Shown one piece after another: positions 14,948-15,549 of a stretch of 15,549 bases of DNA (positions are counted from its first letter, which is position 1; each line of letters starts with the position of its first letter). The position numbers were made by a program, and so were the translations under genes. The stretch lies in contig CAVBJJ010000041.1 of assembly GCA_963595735.1 (NCBI GenBank), forward strand, positions 1-15,549. Reading direction: 5' to 3'. Below the pieces are notes generated by a model. The model was not told the origin of the DNA. It worked only from the letters and a program-made list of their open reading frames with translations, and did not search any database. Origin of the DNA: CALWOS01 sp963595735 (GTDB lineage Bacteria; Bacillota; Clostridia; Oscillospirales; Oscillospiraceae).

Positions 14948-14951
14948 TCAA
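14923..14951 (-). promoter_or_regulatory. Perfect SigA promoter of the pilus operon
   Basis: On the - strand TTGACA (14951-14946), 17 nt, TATAAT (14928-14923): both hexamers match consensus exactly with optimal spacing. Transcription should start near 14916 and give a leader of about 127 nt before the GTG at 14789. The leader can form small stems (TGTGG with CCACA at 14850-14865, GCGC with GCGC near 14815-14829). Such a strong promoter implies tight repression, in line with the operator boxes around it. Confidence 0.88.
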
Positions 14952-14977
14952 TTGTTTCCTGAAAAACCGATTAAAAA

Positions 14978-15018
14978 CGACAAAATTCGACAAAAATTGA
15001 CACTGCGCTTTACAGCGC
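14978..15018 (+). promoter_or_regulatory. Possible regulator-autocontrol sites
   Basis: CGACAAAA occurs at 14978-14985 and again at 14988-14995, and a related TGACA at 14998-15002: three copies 10 bp apart, on one face of the helix. Just after them, the dyad GCGCT (15005-15009)/AGCGC (15014-15018) overlaps the -35 box of the regulator promoter. Either set could bind the regulator itself. The sequences differ from the GTTCACTG boxes, so another protein is equally possible. Confidence 0.35.
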
Positions 15019-15037
15019 GGGGAGAATGGTATACAAT
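15009..15037 (+). promoter_or_regulatory. Promoter of the RHH regulator gene
   Basis: TTTACA (15009-15014), 17 nt, TACAAT (15032-15037): one mismatch in each hexamer and ideal spacing, about 20 bp before the ATG. The predicted start near 15044 would leave a very short leader containing the ribosome binding site AGGTGAT (15046-15052). A consensus TTGACA at 14997-15002 is too far (29 nt) from this -10. Confidence 0.65.
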
Positions 15038-15056
15038 AGGAACAGAGGTGATATGC

Positions 15057-15266
15057 ATGGCAACAGCCAGACCCCGCTACACGGTGTCGGTCAATAACGA
15101 AATGTTCAAGGAAATCGAAAATTTCCGCTTTGAAAACCGCTATCAAACGCGGTCGGAAGCAACGGTAGTGCTGATCCAGCGTGGACTGGAATCGCTCAAA
15201 AAGGAGCAGGCGGACAAGCAGAAAGCACAGCCTGCGGTTTCCAATGCCCAGGAAAAGGCGGGCTAA
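15057..15266 (+). CDS. Small ribbon-helix-helix (Arc/CopG-like) DNA-binding protein, 69 aa
   Basis: The ATG at 15057 follows AGGTGAT. The preceding 35 in-frame codons cover promoter DNA and are not coding. Residues 7-15 (RYTVSVNNE) form the DNA-contacting beta strand; 16-29 (MFKEIENFRFENRY) and 32-48 (RSEATVVLIQRGLESLK) are the two helices, and the SEA turn is typical of RHH factors. The last 20 residues are a charged, Gln/Ala/Lys-rich tail. Such proteins bind as dimers of dimers to short tandem repeats. It is divergent from the pilus operon and next to the GTTCACTG boxes, so it is the best candidate for the pilus repressor. Alternatives are an antitoxin without a visible toxin, or a plasmid-type repressor; no partner gene is seen. 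Confidence 0.85.
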   Translation: MATARPRYTVSVNNEMFKEIENFRFENRYQTRSEATVVLIQRGLESLKKEQADKQKAQPAVSNAQEKAG

Positions 15267-15332
15267 ATCCCCCCAAGCCCCCGTTCCTGCGCCCCCCAAA
15301 AAAAGCGCGTTTTCGGCGCGCCCACAAAGCAA

Positions 15333-15375
15333 AAGGAAGGCATGGCCGCGCAAATGCGCAAGCCATGCCTTCCTT
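15333..15375. terminator. Terminator hairpin after the RHH gene
   Basis: AAGGAAGGCATGGC (15333-15346) pairs perfectly with GCCATGCCTTCCTT (15362-15375), with an inner GCGC/GCGC stem. A short T-rich stretch (GTTTATGT) follows on the + strand and AAAGC-type sequence flanks the left, so it probably ends the regulator transcript and may work in both directions. Confidence 0.75.
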
Positions 15376-15401
15376 GTTTATGTCTATTCAATTATAATAA
15401 T

Positions 15402-15427
15402 GGAGCGTATCGGTACCGATACGCTCC
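15402..15427. repeat. Perfect 26-bp palindrome
   Basis: The half-site GGAGCGTATCGG (15402-15413) continues into its exact reverse complement through a central GGTACC, giving 13 + 13 bp with no mismatch. On the - strand it is followed by ATTATTATAAT, so it may serve as a weak terminator for the gene ending at 15476. A palindrome this exact could also be a protein-binding or recombination site. Confidence 0.7.
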
Positions 15428-15430
15428 TTG

Positions 15431-15473
15431 GCTCTCCCTCTGGGAGAGCTGTCGCCGCAGGCGACTGAGAGGG
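15431..15473. repeat. REP-like intergenic hairpin element
   Basis: Two exclusive folds are possible: GCTCTCCC (15431-15438) with GGGAGAGC (15442-15449), or CCCTCT (15436-15441) with AGAGGG (15468-15473) enclosing GTCGCC (15451-15456) with GGCGAC (15460-15465). I recall very similar CTCCCTCTGGGAGAGCTG-type elements scattered between genes of gut Oscillospirales such as Faecalibacterium. Only one copy is in this window, so its repeat nature cannot be shown here. Confidence 0.6.
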
Positions 15474-15475
15474 TC

Positions 15476-15549
15476 TTACAGATAACCAAGCCCACCGGGG
15501 TTCATGTGATTGGTCTGGTCCTTGTTTGCCCTCTCCGTCTTCGCTGCGC
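15476..15549 (-). CDS. 3' end of an unidentified protein gene (partial)
   Basis: On the - strand one frame enters from the right edge and stops at TAA (15476-15478), giving 23 residues with a hydrophilic start (KTERANKDQTN) and the ending HMNPGGLGYL. Its composition looks like real protein and the hairpin and palindrome beyond the stop fit a 3' boundary. The family cannot be recognised from this fragment. The other two frames are less protein-like. Confidence 0.45.
   Translation of the reverse strand, partial: AAKTERANKDQTNHMNPGGLGYL

Noticed and set aside
14952..15056. 35-residue extension of the RHH protein
   Set aside because: It overlaps the promoter at 15009-15037 and the ribosome binding site before 15057.
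15181..15468. 95-aa + strand frame over the RHH gene's end
   Set aside because: It crosses the terminator, palindrome and hairpin element; composition is not protein-like.

Overview
The window looks like chromosomal DNA of a GC-rich Bacillota, most likely a gut Clostridia of the Oscillospirales type. This rests on Gram-positive surface-protein architecture (SLH repeats, sortases, sortase-anchored pilins), AGGAGG-type ribosome binding sites, TTGACA/TATAAT promoters, and a small REP-like hairpin element of a kind I associate with such genomes. The taxonomic call is inference. No phage, transposase, CRISPR, tRNA or rRNA is visible.

Left block (1-7130, + strand): a structured leader is followed by two large secreted proteins. 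The first (154-1815) belongs to the family annotated only as 'cell surface protein' in Bacteroidota. The second (1863-7130) is a 1755-residue SLH-anchored protein with two DUF4430 domains, the beta fold of the C-terminal domain of intrinsic factor/transcobalamin, plus FIVAR-like helical bundles and a cadherin-like sandwich. Together they suggest a surface ligand-capture pair, possibly for a corrinoid. An AT-rich patch spans the end of the first gene and the start of the second, and the second gene's start sits behind a hairpin.

Middle (7131-8203): a cluster of terminator-type hairpins, a small frameshifted reading frame on the - strand, and an ogt-type DNA repair methyltransferase with its own near-consensus promoter.

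Right block (8204-14789, - strand): a complete sortase-pilus operon. In transcription order it holds a large adhesin-like ancillary pilin (GTG start), a small DivIVA-like protein, a SipA-type signal-peptidase homologue whose catalytic Ser and Lys are replaced, a two-domain isopeptide major pilin, a class B sortase, a proline-rich minor pilin with a TPKTG signal, and a second class B sortase. The major pilin and adhesin share a C-terminal sorting signal that is not LPXTG, while the minor pilin has a near-canonical one. This fits two sortases with two substrate classes.

Control region (14844-15056): the pilus operon has a perfect TTGACA-17-TATAAT promoter, wrapped in tandem and inverted 8-bp GTTCACTG boxes. 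A divergent small ribbon-helix-helix (RHH) regulator (15057-15266) is the obvious candidate to bind them, because the 8-bp tandem layout resembles operators of the RHH repressor MetJ. The right end holds a terminator, a perfect 26-bp palindrome, a REP-like hairpin, and the 3' end of a - strand gene that runs off the window.
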